This document shows positions 41,767-51,208 of a stretch of 64,000 nt of DNA, piece by piece. The stretch comes from 20CM-2-55-15 sp964633285 (GTDB lineage: Bacteria > Acidobacteriota > Terriglobia > 20CM-2-55-15), in NCBI GenBank assembly GCA_964633285.1, contig CAZWGA010000014.1, positions 35,079 to 99,078 on the forward strand, read 5' to 3'. The notes beneath the pieces were generated by a model. That model was given only the letters and a program-made list of their open reading frames with translations, did not search any database and had not been told where the DNA came from. Within the stretch, counting starts at the first letter, position 1, and each line of letters begins with the position of its first letter. The position numbers and the translations under genes were made by a program.

Positions 41767-44712
41767 GTGAGTAGCGAAACTCCCAACGAGGGCGGCCACA
41801 AGAAGCCGCCCATACCGACACCCGCAAAAAAAATTCCGGCTTTCAACATCGAAAAGCGTGGCGACCGCCTGTACGAGGGCAACATCCTTCACAAGTGGTT
41901 CGCCATTTCGAGCATTCTGCTTTTTCTGTTCACGGTTGCCATGGTCATGGCCGACTACATGCGGGAATGGAAATCCTACCAGCGCGGCTTCACCAGGCTG
42001 CAGATTGAACGCGCGCAGGCCGACAAAAAGAATTTCTCCTACGATGTGGGCAAGTACGGAGCGCTCTCCGAGCAACTGCAGGCCGCACGAGGGGAACAGA
42101 AGCAGAATGAAGCGCAGATCAGCAAACTTCAAGATGACATAAAGAAGTTGGACGCCGACTATTACCGGGCCGATCAAAACTACCGGTTCTCGAAGGCCCG
42201 ATACGACGCCAAGAAGTACGCCTACGAAGAAGCGGCGGCACACAAAGCGTCCGACTCGGAAAAGCTCAAGGCCACCATGGAAGAAGAAGGCCAGTTCATG
42301 AATGGCTACAGAGCCGACGTCGACAAACTGACGCTCCAGCAACGCGCGGCCAACGCGGAACTCGACAAGTTTATCGGCAAACGGAGCGCTACTCAGAAAG
42401 ACATCGACACGATGTTCACCGACTACACACGCTTGAAGACACGGTTGAACACGCTGAATCCGGGCCTCATCGTGACTTCGTTCAGGAATGCGCCGGTGTT
42501 CGATTTCATGAACCCGTCGGAAAAAATCAATCAGATCATCCTGAGCAATCTTTACAACGACCAGCCTTTCAAAGCCATTCCGCGAGTGGATCGCTGCACG
42601 ACATGCCATCAAGGTATGGATCAGAAGGTCTATCAGGATGCGCCTCAACCGTTCAAGACGCATCCCAATCTGGACCTTTACCTCGCGTCGGCTTCACCGC
42701 ATCCGATGGAAACGTTCGGCTGCACGACATGTCACGCCGGCCTGGACCGCGCCACCAGTTTCCTGAATGCCGGCCACATGCCGCGCAACGAGGAACAAAG
42801 AAAACAATGGGAGGAAAAATACGGCTGGCAGGATCAGGAAAAGGAATCGAGTCCGATCCACTTCATCGAAACGCCGATGCTTCCCATGAACGCCATTCAA
42901 TCCGGCTGCTACAAGTGTCACAACGCAAGTCCGGACGTGCCGCAGGCTCCCGTCCTGAATAGCGGCCGTGACCTGATCCGCATCTATGGTTGCTTCGGCT
43001 GCCACAAGCTGCCGGGCTACGAAAACATTCGCAAGGTCGGTCCGGATCTTTCGACGGTTTCAGGAAAGCTGACGAAGGAATGGGTGCGAAAGTGGCTGGC
43101 AAATCCGAAAGAATTCAAATCGCAGGCGCGCATGCCGCAGTTCTGGTGGAACTCCAACAACAGCGGCCCCGAATGGGACAAACGCAATGCGGCGGAAATC
43201 AACGCGATTGTCGAGTATCTGTGGTCGAAATCCAAGGCGAAAGAATTGCCCGCCGGACGAACGAACGGCAATGCGGCCGCGGGAAAGCAGATCGTCGAAA
43301 CAGCCGGATGTTTTGGATGCCACGCGATTGGCGCCATTCAGGACGTTGCGACTCAAACTCAGATTCGGCGCCGTCATGGCTACAACCTGGAAAATCAGGG
43401 AAGCAAAGTTTCTCAGTCGTGGATTTACAACTGGGTCAAGGATCCAGCTCAGGTCTGGCCGGAAACGAAAATGCCAAGCCTGCGTTTGACCGATGAAGAA
43501 GCGGCAAACGTCGCGGCGTATCTGTCGTCGATGAAGAACCCGGACTGGGAGAAGAAGCCGCTTCCTCAAATCGAGGAGACCGCCCTGAACACGGTCGCTA
43601 TTGAATTGCTTCGCGCGAATTCAACGAACATCGAAGCCGAAGAAAAACTGAAGGGCATGACGCTCGAGCAGAAAAACCTGTATGCGGGCGAGCGCCTCAT
43701 CAGCCGTTACGGCTGCTTTGGATGCCACACCATCCCGGGTTTTGAGAAATCTCAGCCGATCGGCACCGAACTAACCGAAGCCGGAAGCAAGCTCATTACG
43801 CAACTCGATTTCGGATTCCTTCCTCTCGAACATTCACGTCGCGCCTGGTACGAGCAGAAACTGAAAGACCCGCGCATTTTCGACGTCGGGCGTGTGAAGC
43901 GTCCGGAAGAACTCTTGAAGATGCCGAATTTCAAGTTCAGCGAAAAGGATGCGGAATTGATCGCCGGCGTGCTTGTCAGCATGGTGAAGGATCCGGTTCC
44001 TCTCGAAATGCGCGACAAGACAACGCAGGACGTCGCGGAAGGACGTCAGCTTGTAGCGGAAAAGAACTGCCGGGGCTGTCATTTGATCGAAGGCGCCGGT
44101 GGCGACATTCGTCCAACCAAGGAACAGGCTCAGTGGCCTCCGAACCTGAATACGGAAGGATTCAAGACGCAGCCATTGTGGTTGCATCCTTTCTTGAAGG
44201 ATCCGGGCACGGTCAAGCTGCGGCCGTGGCTTACCGCGCGGATGCCGACGTTCCATTTTACCGAGCGCCAGGCATCGGTCATCGAACGATACTTCTCATC
44301 ACTGGACAAAGTGGACTATCCGTTCGTGGACAAAGAAATCGAAACCACTGATGAGCGGCTACGTGTGGGCGCGGACCTGTTCACCAAATTGCAATGCGCG
44401 AGTTGTCATCCGACGAGCAATGTGCTCCCGCCGGGCAAAGCGCCGGAGGACCTCGCTCCCAACCTTCAACTGGCGCACGACCGATTGCGTCCGGATTGGG
44501 TTCTGAAATGGGTCCAGGATCCGCAAAAGATTTTTCCCGGCACCCGAATGCCGTTGTTCTTCCCGCCGAACGATAAAGGTGTGCCGACAAGTCCGTTCCA
44601 GAACATCCTCGGCGGCAACGTGCAGGAACAGATTCGAGCGATCCGGGATCATTTGTTCATCACCGTGGGCGGCGGGAAACGCGCAGCGCGCAGCGGCACG
44701 GCGGCGAACTGA
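41767..44712 (+). CDS. Octahaem c-type cytochrome with membrane anchor and long coiled coil
   Basis: A 981-residue protein from a GTG start at 41767. It has a single membrane helix (about 44-64), then roughly 140 residues of predicted coiled coil (ALSEQLQAARGEQKQNEAQI and neighbours), and eight CXXCH haem motifs between C277 and C877: CTTCH, CTTCH, CYKCH, CFGCH three times, CRGCH and CASCH. It faces the periplasm and would carry electrons from the Rieske/cytochrome b subunits to a terminal acceptor. Several repeats look like tandem cytochrome c domains. It is 22 bases behind the subunit-IV gene. Confidence 0.93.
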   Translation: MSSETPNEGGHKKPPIPTPAKKIPAFNIEKRGDRLYEGNILHKWFAISSILLFLFTVAMVMADYMREWKSYQRGFTRLQIERAQADKKNFSYDVGKYGALSEQLQAARGEQKQNEAQISKLQDDIKKLDADYYRADQNYRFSKARYDAKKYAYEEAAAHKASDSEKLKATMEEEGQFMNGYRADVDKLTLQQRAANAELDKFIGKRSATQKDIDTMFTDYTRLKTRLNTLNPGLIVTSFRNAPVFDFMNPSEKINQIILSNLYNDQPFKAIPRVDRCTTCHQGMDQKVYQDAPQPFKTHPNLDLYLASASPHPMETFGCTTCHAGLDRATSFLNAGHMPRNEEQRKQWEEKYGWQDQEKESSPIHFIETPMLPMNAIQSGCYKCHNASPDVPQAPVLNSGRDLIRIYGCFGCHKLPGYENIRKVGPDLSTVSGKLTKEWVRKWLANPKEFKSQARMPQFWWNSNNSGPEWDKRNAAEINAIVEYLWSKSKAKELPAGRTNGNAAAGKQIVETAGCFGCHAIGAIQDVATQTQIRRRHGYNLENQGSKVSQSWIYNWVKDPAQVWPETKMPSLRLTDEEAANVAAYLSSMKNPDWEKKPLPQIEETALNTVAIELLRANSTNIEAEEKLKGMTLEQKNLYAGERLISRYGCFGCHTIPGFEKSQPIGTELTEAGSKLITQLDFGFLPLEHSRRAWYEQKLKDPRIFDVGRVKRPEELLKMPNFKFSEKDAELIAGVLVSMVKDPVPLEMRDKTTQDVAEGRQLVAEKNCRGCHLIEGAGGDIRPTKEQAQWPPNLNTEGFKTQPLWLHPFLKDPGTVKLRPWLTARMPTFHFTERQASVIERYFSSLDKVDYPFVDKEIETTDERLRVGADLFTKLQCASCHPTSNVLPPGKAPEDLAPNLQLAHDRLRPDWVLKWVQDPQKIFPGTRMPLFFPPNDKGVPTSPFQNILGGNVQEQIRAIRDHLFITVGGGKRAARSGTAAN

Positions 44713-44797
44713 TTTTTTGGCTGCAAAAAGGCGCAAAGGGCTCACAATTGTAGGAACAGACTCTCTTACTTAATAACCTTAAACTGGAGATCCTAAC

Positions 44798-45610
44798 ATG
44801 CATAAACGACTCATACTCATCTGCGCGTCGCTGCTTGTGCTTGGACTTGTGGCAAGCTGCAACGGAAAGCCGGACGACAGCCTGCCGCCTCCTCCGACCG
44901 GCAATACTCCCGGCGGCGGCTCCTTTGTTGATGCTTCCAAATTCACTGCAACCGTAACGGGAAAGATTTCCTTCGAAGGCACGGCTCCACCAAACGATAA
45001 GGTCCAGATGTCATCGGATCCTTATTGCGCGCAACATGCCGCCGACTATCCGACGATGGAAACCGTGAAGGTCAGCGACGGCGGCGTCGAGAACGTGATC
45101 ATCTTCGTCAGCAACGGCGTTCCTGCCGGGTCCTATCAGACTCCTTCGACACCGATCCAGATCAATCAGCAGAGTTGCCACTATATTCCGCACGTCTTCA
45201 CGATGATGACAAATCAACCGTTGAAGATTAAGAACAGCGACATGACGCTTCACAATATTCACGCGTGGGCTGAAAAGAATCCGCAGTTCAACGTGGGTCA
45301 GCCGTTGGCGGGCCAGGAAAATGAAACCAAGTTCGCCAATGAAGAAGTGCCGCTTCCCGTTCGCTGCGATGTTCACAAGTGGATGGGTGCTTTCGTCGGA
45401 GTCTTCCATCATCCGTTCCACACAGTGTCCAAGGCGGGTGGTTCGTTTGAATTGCCGAAGCTGCCCCCGGGGACTTACGAGATTACGGCGTGGCACGAAA
45501 AGTTCGGCAAAAAGACGATGATGGTTGAAGTAAAGGACAACGATAAGAAGGAAGTCAACTTCACCTTCAATGCCAACGACAAAGCTGCCGGCGGCCCCGC
45601 AGCAGACTAA
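44798..45610 (+). CDS. Cupredoxin-like periplasmic lipoprotein
   Basis: A 270-residue lipoprotein: lipobox LVASC with C21. The body carries a plastocyanin/methylamine-dehydrogenase accessory-like domain with the copper-type ligand group RCDVHKWMGAF and following HHPFH, and a C-terminal beta-sandwich ending KKEVNFTFN. It may be a blue-copper electron carrier between the bc complex and an oxidase (inference from context and residues). The 85-base gap before it carries the half repeat near 44720-44740. Its stop overlaps the repeat at 45610. Confidence 0.8.
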   Translation: MHKRLILICASLLVLGLVASCNGKPDDSLPPPPTGNTPGGGSFVDASKFTATVTGKISFEGTAPPNDKVQMSSDPYCAQHAADYPTMETVKVSDGGVENVIIFVSNGVPAGSYQTPSTPIQINQQSCHYIPHVFTMMTNQPLKIKNSDMTLHNIHAWAEKNPQFNVGQPLAGQENETKFANEEVPLPVRCDVHKWMGAFVGVFHHPFHTVSKAGGSFELPKLPPGTYEITAWHEKFGKKTMMVEVKDNDKKEVNFTFNANDKAAGGPAAD

Positions 45611-45689
45611 ATTCTGCGGCAGGGAACCAAATCTCTAAATCGGGGATTTAATTCCGGATTTGGGTGATTTGGTTCCCTGCCGCAGAATT
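45610..45689. repeat. Perfect 24-bp inverted repeat between the cupredoxin-like and ctaA genes
   Basis: Arms 45610-45633 and 45666-45689 pair perfectly around a 32-base loop. The left arm begins at the last base of the stop codon. The loop and inner right arm contain AATTCCGGATTTGGGTGATTT-like sequence that also occurs at 3940-3960. The ctaA ATG follows 14 bases later. Confidence 0.9.
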
Positions 45690-45703
45690 GTGTTATTCCC
45701 CCA

Positions 45704-46675
45704 ATGTCGCAGCAAGTTTTAGATTCTGCATTTCCCGCACTCGATGAAGACCTTTCGAACATCGGTCTCCACCGTTTCGCCGTCTTCGTTGTTTGCTGCA
45801 CAGGCATCCTCATCTTTATCGGAGGCCTCGTTACGAGCACAGGCTCCGGTCTCAGCGTTCCCGACTGGCCGACGTCATACGGCTGGAACATGTTCACGTT
45901 TCCGTATTCGAAATGGGTCGGTGGAATCTTCTACGAACACACTCACCGCCTGGTCGCCTCTTTCGTCGGGTTTCTCACGGTCATTCTCACGATCTGGTCG
46001 TGGCTCCGGGAACCGCGCGTCTGGGTCCGATGGCTGAGTGCCGCGGCGCTCGGCGCGGTAATTCTTCAGGGAATACTGGGCGGGCTGACCGTACATTTCC
46101 TGCTGCCGGCGTGGATCTCAACGCTTCACGCATGTCTCGCGCAGACTTTTTTCTGTACCGTCATCGCCATTGCCGTGGTTACGTCTCCAAACTGGAAACG
46201 CGGATTGCCGCGCGTTCAAACACATGCGGAAAGCATTTCCATCTGGACGCTGTGCGCGCTGGCGACCGGAGCCGTCTACATTCAACTTATTCTTGGCGCT
46301 TTGATGCGGCACACCAATGCCGGTCTCGCGATTCCGGATTTCCCGCTCGCATTCGGACACATCATTCCGCCGTTCAATTCCAACAAAATCATTATTCATT
46401 TTACGCATCGTGTGGGAGCGGTTATCGTCACCGCGATGATTGTGTGGACCTTCACGCGTATCGCCCGTTTGTATTCGAAGTCTCGACTGCTCTTCCGGCC
46501 GGCGTTGGCGATGTTGATTCTGCTTTCGATTCAGCTCACTCTTGGGGCCGTGACGGTGTGGACGTCCAAAGCAGTAACGCCAACGACAGTACACGTCCTG
46601 ACAGGCGCACTCATCCTTGGAACTTCATTCCTGCTTACATTGCGAACCTGTGCCTGCTGCAGGGGTGCGCGATGA
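45704..46675 (+). CDS. ctaA: Haem A synthase (CtaA/COX15 family)
   Basis: A 323-residue enzyme that oxidises the C8 methyl of haem O to make haem A for terminal oxidases. Eight hydrophobic helices carry two haem-binding His sets, the first with EHTHRLVASFVGF and the second with HFTHRVGAVIV. The loop VTSTGSGLSVPDWP near residue 45 and NAGLAIPDFPLAFG are typical. The cysteine pair found in the first loop of Gram-positive CtaA is absent. Its stop overlaps the ctaB start (ATGA). Confidence 0.93.
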   Translation: MSQQVLDSAFPALDEDLSNIGLHRFAVFVVCCTGILIFIGGLVTSTGSGLSVPDWPTSYGWNMFTFPYSKWVGGIFYEHTHRLVASFVGFLTVILTIWSWLREPRVWVRWLSAAALGAVILQGILGGLTVHFLLPAWISTLHACLAQTFFCTVIAIAVVTSPNWKRGLPRVQTHAESISIWTLCALATGAVYIQLILGALMRHTNAGLAIPDFPLAFGHIIPPFNSNKIIIHFTHRVGAVIVTAMIVWTFTRIARLYSKSRLLFRPALAMLILLSIQLTLGAVTVWTSKAVTPTTVHVLTGALILGTSFLLTLRTCACCRGAR

Positions 46676-47550
46676 GCGCTCCAAGACCGGCTGTCATGGC
46701 ACGCCGCTACAGCCGCACGGTGGACTTCGTCGAACTCACAAAGCCGCGGATCACATTCCTTGTATTGATTACGACTCTTGTGGGTTTCTACATGGGCTCA
46801 CGGGACGGCATGAATTTTGTTCTGCTCTTTCACACGATTCTAGGAACTGCTCTCGTGGCCGGCGGCGCTAGTGCGCTCAATCAGTATTTCGAACGCGAGC
46901 TTGATGCCCGGATGGTGCGCACCCGGAATCGTCCGCTCCCGAATGGCCGGCTGACTCCGAACGAAGCCCTGATTTTTTCCGCGCTCATTTCATTCGCCGG
47001 AATTCTTTATCTGATGTACTTCGTCAACATCTTGACCGGTGGCATCGGAGCCGCAACCCTCGCGGGATATATTCTGGTTTACACGCCGCTGAAAACACGC
47101 ACTACGCTCTGTACGCTGATCGGCGCATTTCCCGGCGCCGCGCCTCCGTTAATGGGATGGACCGCAGCGCGAGGCGAAATCGACGCCATTGCGCTTTCAA
47201 TCTTCGCCATTCTTTTTCTCTGGCAGATGCCGCACTTCTTCGCAATCTCGTGGATCTTTACCGAAGACTACAAGCGGGCGGGCTTTTCAATGCACGGCAG
47301 CGGTGGAAGCACCGGACGCCAGATCATTCTGTTTTGTTGCGCCCTGATTCCAGTAAGCATCCTGCCGACGATCTTCGGATTGACGGGAATGATGTACCTG
47401 CTCGGCGCCATGCTGCTCGGATTCGTCTACCTGGGATACGGCTTTGCCGTTGCCCTGTTCCGTTCCAGCACACATGCTCAGCGCCTTCTTCGGATTTCAA
47501 TCTTGTACCTTCCCGCTCTCCTTGTATTAATGATGCTGGACAAAGTGTGA
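46672..47550 (+). CDS. ctaB: Protohaem IX farnesyltransferase (haem O synthase)
   Basis: A 292-residue UbiA-type prenyltransferase that adds farnesyl to haem b, the step before CtaA. The start ATG at 46672 overlaps the ctaA stop by 4 bases; a longer frame reaches back to 45793 but is antisense-free shadow of ctaA. The signature NQYFERELDARMVRTRNRPL with the metal-pyrophosphate Asp/Arg set, FPGAAPPLMGW and WQMPHFFAISW are diagnostic. Nine helices are expected. It is followed immediately (TGATG) by the SCO gene. Confidence 0.95.
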   Translation: MSAPRPAVMARRYSRTVDFVELTKPRITFLVLITTLVGFYMGSRDGMNFVLLFHTILGTALVAGGASALNQYFERELDARMVRTRNRPLPNGRLTPNEALIFSALISFAGILYLMYFVNILTGGIGAATLAGYILVYTPLKTRTTLCTLIGAFPGAAPPLMGWTAARGEIDAIALSIFAILFLWQMPHFFAISWIFTEDYKRAGFSMHGSGGSTGRQIILFCCALIPVSILPTIFGLTGMMYLLGAMLLGFVYLGYGFAVALFRSSTHAQRLLRISILYLPALLVLMMLDKV

Positions 47551-48104
47551 TGAAACGTTTTGCATTTTTGCTCCTGGCCGCTTTCCTGCCCGCCTGCCAT
47601 CGGCAGCCGCAGCTTACGAATTATTACCCTGTGCCGGATTTCTCTTTGACCGATCAGGCCGGCAAGCCGGTCAGGCTTCACGATCTGTCAGGCAAAGTGT
47701 GGGTGGCGGATTTCATTTTCACGCATTGCGGCGGTACCTGCCCGATGATGACCGATCGCATGCTCAAGCTGCAGACGACGCTTCCCAACGAAATCCACCT
47801 GGTGTCGTTCACGGTTGATCCCGATCGAGACACTTCACAAGCTCTAGCGGCCTACGCGCAGGAACACGGCGCGAGCCACGATCGATGGCTTTTTTTGACG
47901 GGTGATAAACAGGCGATGTTCGACATTTGTTTCAAAGGCTTCAAGCTTCCTCTCGATTACGAAGGAGGAACACCCGCCGAGCCCATCACGCACAGCACGC
48001 GCTTTGTGCTCGTGGATCGGCACGGAGATATCCGGGGCTATTACAGCGGACTCGAAGATGAAGCTTTGAAACAACTGGCTGCTGATGCCGGATCGCTTCT
48101 ATGA
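47550..48104 (+). CDS. SCO1/SenC/PrrC-type copper-metallochaperone lipoprotein
   Basis: A 184-residue thioredoxin-fold protein for the assembly of the CuA site of cytochrome oxidase. Lipobox LPAC with C16 gives a lipoprotein. The copper motif is FTHCGGTCPMM (C60, C64) and the third ligand is the His in ITHSTRFVLVDRHGDIRGYY. Its ATG at 47550 overlaps the last base of the ctaB stop; it overlaps the following gene by 4 bases. The upstream part of the long frame is coding for ctaB on another frame. Confidence 0.93.
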   Translation: MKRFAFLLLAAFLPACHRQPQLTNYYPVPDFSLTDQAGKPVRLHDLSGKVWVADFIFTHCGGTCPMMTDRMLKLQTTLPNEIHLVSFTVDPDRDTSQALAAYAQEHGASHDRWLFLTGDKQAMFDICFKGFKLPLDYEGGTPAEPITHSTRFVLVDRHGDIRGYYSGLEDEALKQLAADAGSLL

Positions 48105-48517
48105 TCGGCGTCCCGGATTTATCCACGGTCAACGCCGCGCTCAATGCCACAAGCGCGGTTCTCGTAGGTTCGGGTTTTTACTTCATCAAACAGAAAAACA
48201 TTCGCGCGCACAAGGCGTGCATGATTTCGGCGCTGGGTGTGTCGGCGCTTTTCCTGACGTCGTATCTCGTTTACCACTACAACGTCGGTTCGGTGCGCTT
48301 TACGAAGCAGGGATGGATTCGCGACATTTATTTTCCGTTGCTGATTTCGCACACGGTTCTCGCCGCCTCCGTCTTGCCGATGGTTTTGCGAACCGCATAT
48401 CTGGCATTCAAGGGCCGCTTTCAGAATCACGTGAGCATCGCGAAGTGGACCTTCCCGGTGTGGATGTACGTCTCGATTACCGGCGTCGTCGTCTACGTGA
48501 TGCTTTACCATTTCTGA
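48101..48517 (+). CDS. DUF420 membrane protein
   Basis: The 138-residue protein has four membrane helices and the family features NATSAVLVGSGFYFIKQKN, HKACMISAL, LVYHYNVG and the His-rich ends. DUF420/YozB-like proteins are found beside haem-copper oxidase assembly genes and are thought to be assembly factors. It overlaps the SCO gene by 4 bases and ends the cluster; no oxidase subunit gene lies in the window. A perfect inverted repeat follows its stop by 13 bases. Confidence 0.9.
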   Translation: MIGVPDLSTVNAALNATSAVLVGSGFYFIKQKNIRAHKACMISALGVSALFLTSYLVYHYNVGSVRFTKQGWIRDIYFPLLISHTVLAASVLPMVLRTAYLAFKGRFQNHVSIAKWTFPVWMYVSITGVVVYVMLYHF

Positions 48518-48530
48518 AATTCGACGTCGG

Positions 48531-48594
48531 GAATTCCAGGGACGCACCCCCGAATTCTGAAGTGCAAGAATTCGGGGGTGCGTCCCTGGAATTC
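48531..48594. repeat. Perfect 27-bp inverted repeat between convergent genes
   Basis: Arms 48531-48557 and 48568-48594 pair perfectly around the 10-base loop TGAAGTGCAA. It fills the gap between the DUF420 stop and the facing carboxypeptidase stop at 48596. The core CAGGGACGCACCC and the GAATTC ends match the 40584-40655 element, and the loop matches that at 60305-60314 in all but one base. Confidence 0.95.
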
Positions 48595-48595
48595 T

Positions 48596-51175
48596 CTACC
48601 GGTCGGCGGCGGTGCCGTAATAAATCCCGTTGAACAGGAATTTGTAGGTACCGTGAGGCTGCGAACGAAACAAAATCTCTGGACCGAAGAGGAACAGTTT
48701 TCCCTTTCCGACTTTTGCTTCCACAACCGCGGCGCTCTTATCGAGTGATTTCTGTCCCCATGCCCACCCGCTGTGCAACGGCGTCGGGGAGTCGTACCAG
48801 GCAATCTGCTTCACGCCGCTCTGTGCCGCTTCCGGCTTCAACTTGAACGCAGGACTATTGTCGAAAAAGAAATCGGCGCGATCGGGCATGCCGTATGCCA
48901 GCGGACTGGAATTATCGATCCGCGCCTGCAGCAGCGATCCGGGCACATAGAAATCACGCCGCGTCAGTCCCTCGAGCGCATCGGTAATGGGCAGATCGAG
49001 TTGATAAACAAACTTCGTCGAACCGCCAATGGAAAGGATCGTTCCGCCGTCCTGCAGGAACGACTTCAACTGGGGCGCCGGCGCCGCAGTACCGTCATCA
49101 ACAAAAATCAGGACATCGAACTTTGAGGCCAGGTTCGGTTGATCGAGCGTCTCCTGAAAAACCACGGTATAAGGAAAATCGAATTTCTCAAGAACATATC
49201 GTGTCCAGCCGGATGGAACGGAGCCACCACGTTTATCCCACAGAGCAATCCGGGGCTGACGCAGCGTCCATACGTCACCCGCGGGCTTTGTGGCCACAGC
49301 GTCAAATGAAAGACCGTTTTCCCGGGCAAGCTTCTGCAACTTCGCGAGCGTCTCCGATTTCGCTGGAATGAAGTTCGTGCCGGCCGCATAAGATTTGCCA
49401 TTTGCTGTAAAGGCACGCTGCAGCCACTGAACCTGCTCTCCGGCTGCGAGCAACCGGTTCACGGCAATAAACGAATCGTTGACTTCATGACTGAGCAGAT
49501 AACCGGCGGCATTGGCCACTTCCGTAACCTTTCCTGCGGGAGGTTTCACTTCGACGGCAAGTTTTTCGAACGGGCCATCAAAAGAGTCGAGAATCCGATC
49601 GAACTTCACGCCCATTTGAAACGCGAGGGTCCAGCCTGCGATGTCATAAGGCGGCGTTGGATTTGCGCCGGGATACGCAAAGTCGTCCGGATGATCCTGA
49701 GGTTCAAACATGTCGAGAACCTGCGGACGAAACGCCTGCGCGGCTTTTACAACATACGATCCGGCGGGATAGCTTTTTCCGTTTATCGTAAAGGCCGCTG
49801 TCGCCCGATGAACAGTGACGCCGTTTTTGATGAGCGCGTTGATAAACTTTGTCGCCGTCAGAAAGTCCGGCTGCAATGACGGGACAATGTAGCCGCGCGG
49901 ATCGCGCAAAGCCGGATCTCTCAGCTCATCGAATTGTTTCGCGTTCAGAACCCGATGCGGCGTCGTTGTCCACGTGTCGCGGCTTCCGCGTTCAATCGAA
50001 TTCTTTCCCATACGATACACGTCGAAAAGCAATCGATCCTTGTTTCGCGAAGCATAATCGATAACGGCGCGATTCGCCGTGATCGAGTATTCGATGGACT
50101 GGCGGAAATGCCAGGTCTGTTGCGGATCCACAGGAAAAGGAAGATCCGACTTCGGAAGCGCTTTGTCCGCCACGAACGGAATACTCATCGGGGTGGGATT
50201 GCCGATCGTCTCCGTCAGCAAACCAATCTGGTTGTGAAAATAGGGACTCGTGCGCAGGCCGCCGTTCCACCACGTGGAGTAGTTCGCTCCGGAACGCGAT
50301 GTCACACCGGGTTTGCCTTCCAGAGCGAAGCGGCTATGCATCTCTGCGCCGACTTCGTCGAGAAGCGTCATGATCATTGGATCGTAGTAATAATTGAAAG
50401 GATCGCGAAACGGCGGCGAGAACATGACGGCGCCCGGGGGGCCCGTCTGGTGATGGTTGTAGACGATCTGAGGAAACCATTCGCGGAACAATACTCTGTT
50501 GATCGCGTCCGTTTCGGATAAGGCCGACATGTAGAAGTCGCGATTATCGTCGTGACCGGCGTATTTGTTGTAGAGCCGCGGAATGTTGCTGGTCGTTCGC
50601 CGTGTGGGTTCCTTTTCCTGCATGTACCAATCGGACACGAGTTCCATTCCATCCGGATTGACAAGGCAATCCAGAACGATCACATCGTTCAGGAACCTCA
50701 TGGTCTCGGCATCGGTTCGTGTCACAAGTTCATAAATGTGTTCGATGAGCTGCTGCGCTCCAAGAACCTCGGTCGCGTGCAAACCGCCGTCAATCCAGAC
50801 AACCGCCCTGCCTTCCGCCGCGAGAGCGCGCGCTTGCTCGTCCGTTAAGCTCTCCGCGTGAGCAAGGCGCTCTGAAATCTCTTTGTAATGGGCAAGCTTC
50901 CTGATGTTATCCGGCGATGAAATCGTGACCAGATACATGGTCCGGCCCTCGGACGACTTGCCCATTTCTTCAAGTTTCAGCCGGTCGGATTCGCGCGCCA
51001 GCTTCTTCACGTAATCCACGTACTGCGTATAGTTCGCGAGCGCGTAGTCGTCTCCAATGCTGAATCCGAATTGTTCCTTCGGAGTGGTGATCCTGCGCTG
51101 GCCCTGGGCGCCGGCGGAAAGGAACGCGATAAGAATAAGCAGGCGCGCACCCCGCTGGAGGGCTTTGGTTTTCAT
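48596..51175 (-). CDS. M14 family zinc carboxypeptidase, secreted
   Basis: An 859-residue exported protein with a signal peptide (about 1-26). The zinc motif HATE (H133, E136) with the later NHHQ (H241 or H242), the substrate-carboxylate NRDF (211-214) and the catalytic Glu in LLTETIG (E322) mark it as a peptidase M14. The 500 residues after the catalytic domain include an N-acetyl-muramidase-unlike, ThuA/beta-sandwich-type region (GKGKLFLFGPEILFRSQPH near the end). It degrades peptides outside the cytoplasm. The ATG at 51175 is chosen by the signal peptide. It is divergent from the ABC operon (33 bases). Confidence 0.92.
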   Translation of the reverse strand: MKTKALQRGARLLILIAFLSAGAQGQRRITTPKEQFGFSIGDDYALANYTQYVDYVKKLARESDRLKLEEMGKSSEGRTMYLVTISSPDNIRKLAHYKEISERLAHAESLTDEQARALAAEGRAVVWIDGGLHATEVLGAQQLIEHIYELVTRTDAETMRFLNDVIVLDCLVNPDGMELVSDWYMQEKEPTRRTTSNIPRLYNKYAGHDDNRDFYMSALSETDAINRVLFREWFPQIVYNHHQTGPPGAVMFSPPFRDPFNYYYDPMIMTLLDEVGAEMHSRFALEGKPGVTSRSGANYSTWWNGGLRTSPYFHNQIGLLTETIGNPTPMSIPFVADKALPKSDLPFPVDPQQTWHFRQSIEYSITANRAVIDYASRNKDRLLFDVYRMGKNSIERGSRDTWTTTPHRVLNAKQFDELRDPALRDPRGYIVPSLQPDFLTATKFINALIKNGVTVHRATAAFTINGKSYPAGSYVVKAAQAFRPQVLDMFEPQDHPDDFAYPGANPTPPYDIAGWTLAFQMGVKFDRILDSFDGPFEKLAVEVKPPAGKVTEVANAAGYLLSHEVNDSFIAVNRLLAAGEQVQWLQRAFTANGKSYAAGTNFIPAKSETLAKLQKLARENGLSFDAVATKPAGDVWTLRQPRIALWDKRGGSVPSGWTRYVLEKFDFPYTVVFQETLDQPNLASKFDVLIFVDDGTAAPAPQLKSFLQDGGTILSIGGSTKFVYQLDLPITDALEGLTRRDFYVPGSLLQARIDNSSPLAYGMPDRADFFFDNSPAFKLKPEAAQSGVKQIAWYDSPTPLHSGWAWGQKSLDKSAAVVEAKVGKGKLFLFGPEILFRSQPHGTYKFLFNGIYYGTAADR

Positions 51176-51208
51176 AGGCCGTAAATTATATGGCATCATC
51201 GGAGTTTC

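Noticed and set aside
41752..42663. Minus-strand frame opposite the octahaem cytochrome N-terminus
   Set aside because: Antisense to the coiled-coil region; no signals of its own.
45793..46671. N-terminal extension of the ctaB frame through ctaA
   Set aside because: The extension has no UbiA similarity and the ATG at 46672 is coupled to the ctaA stop.
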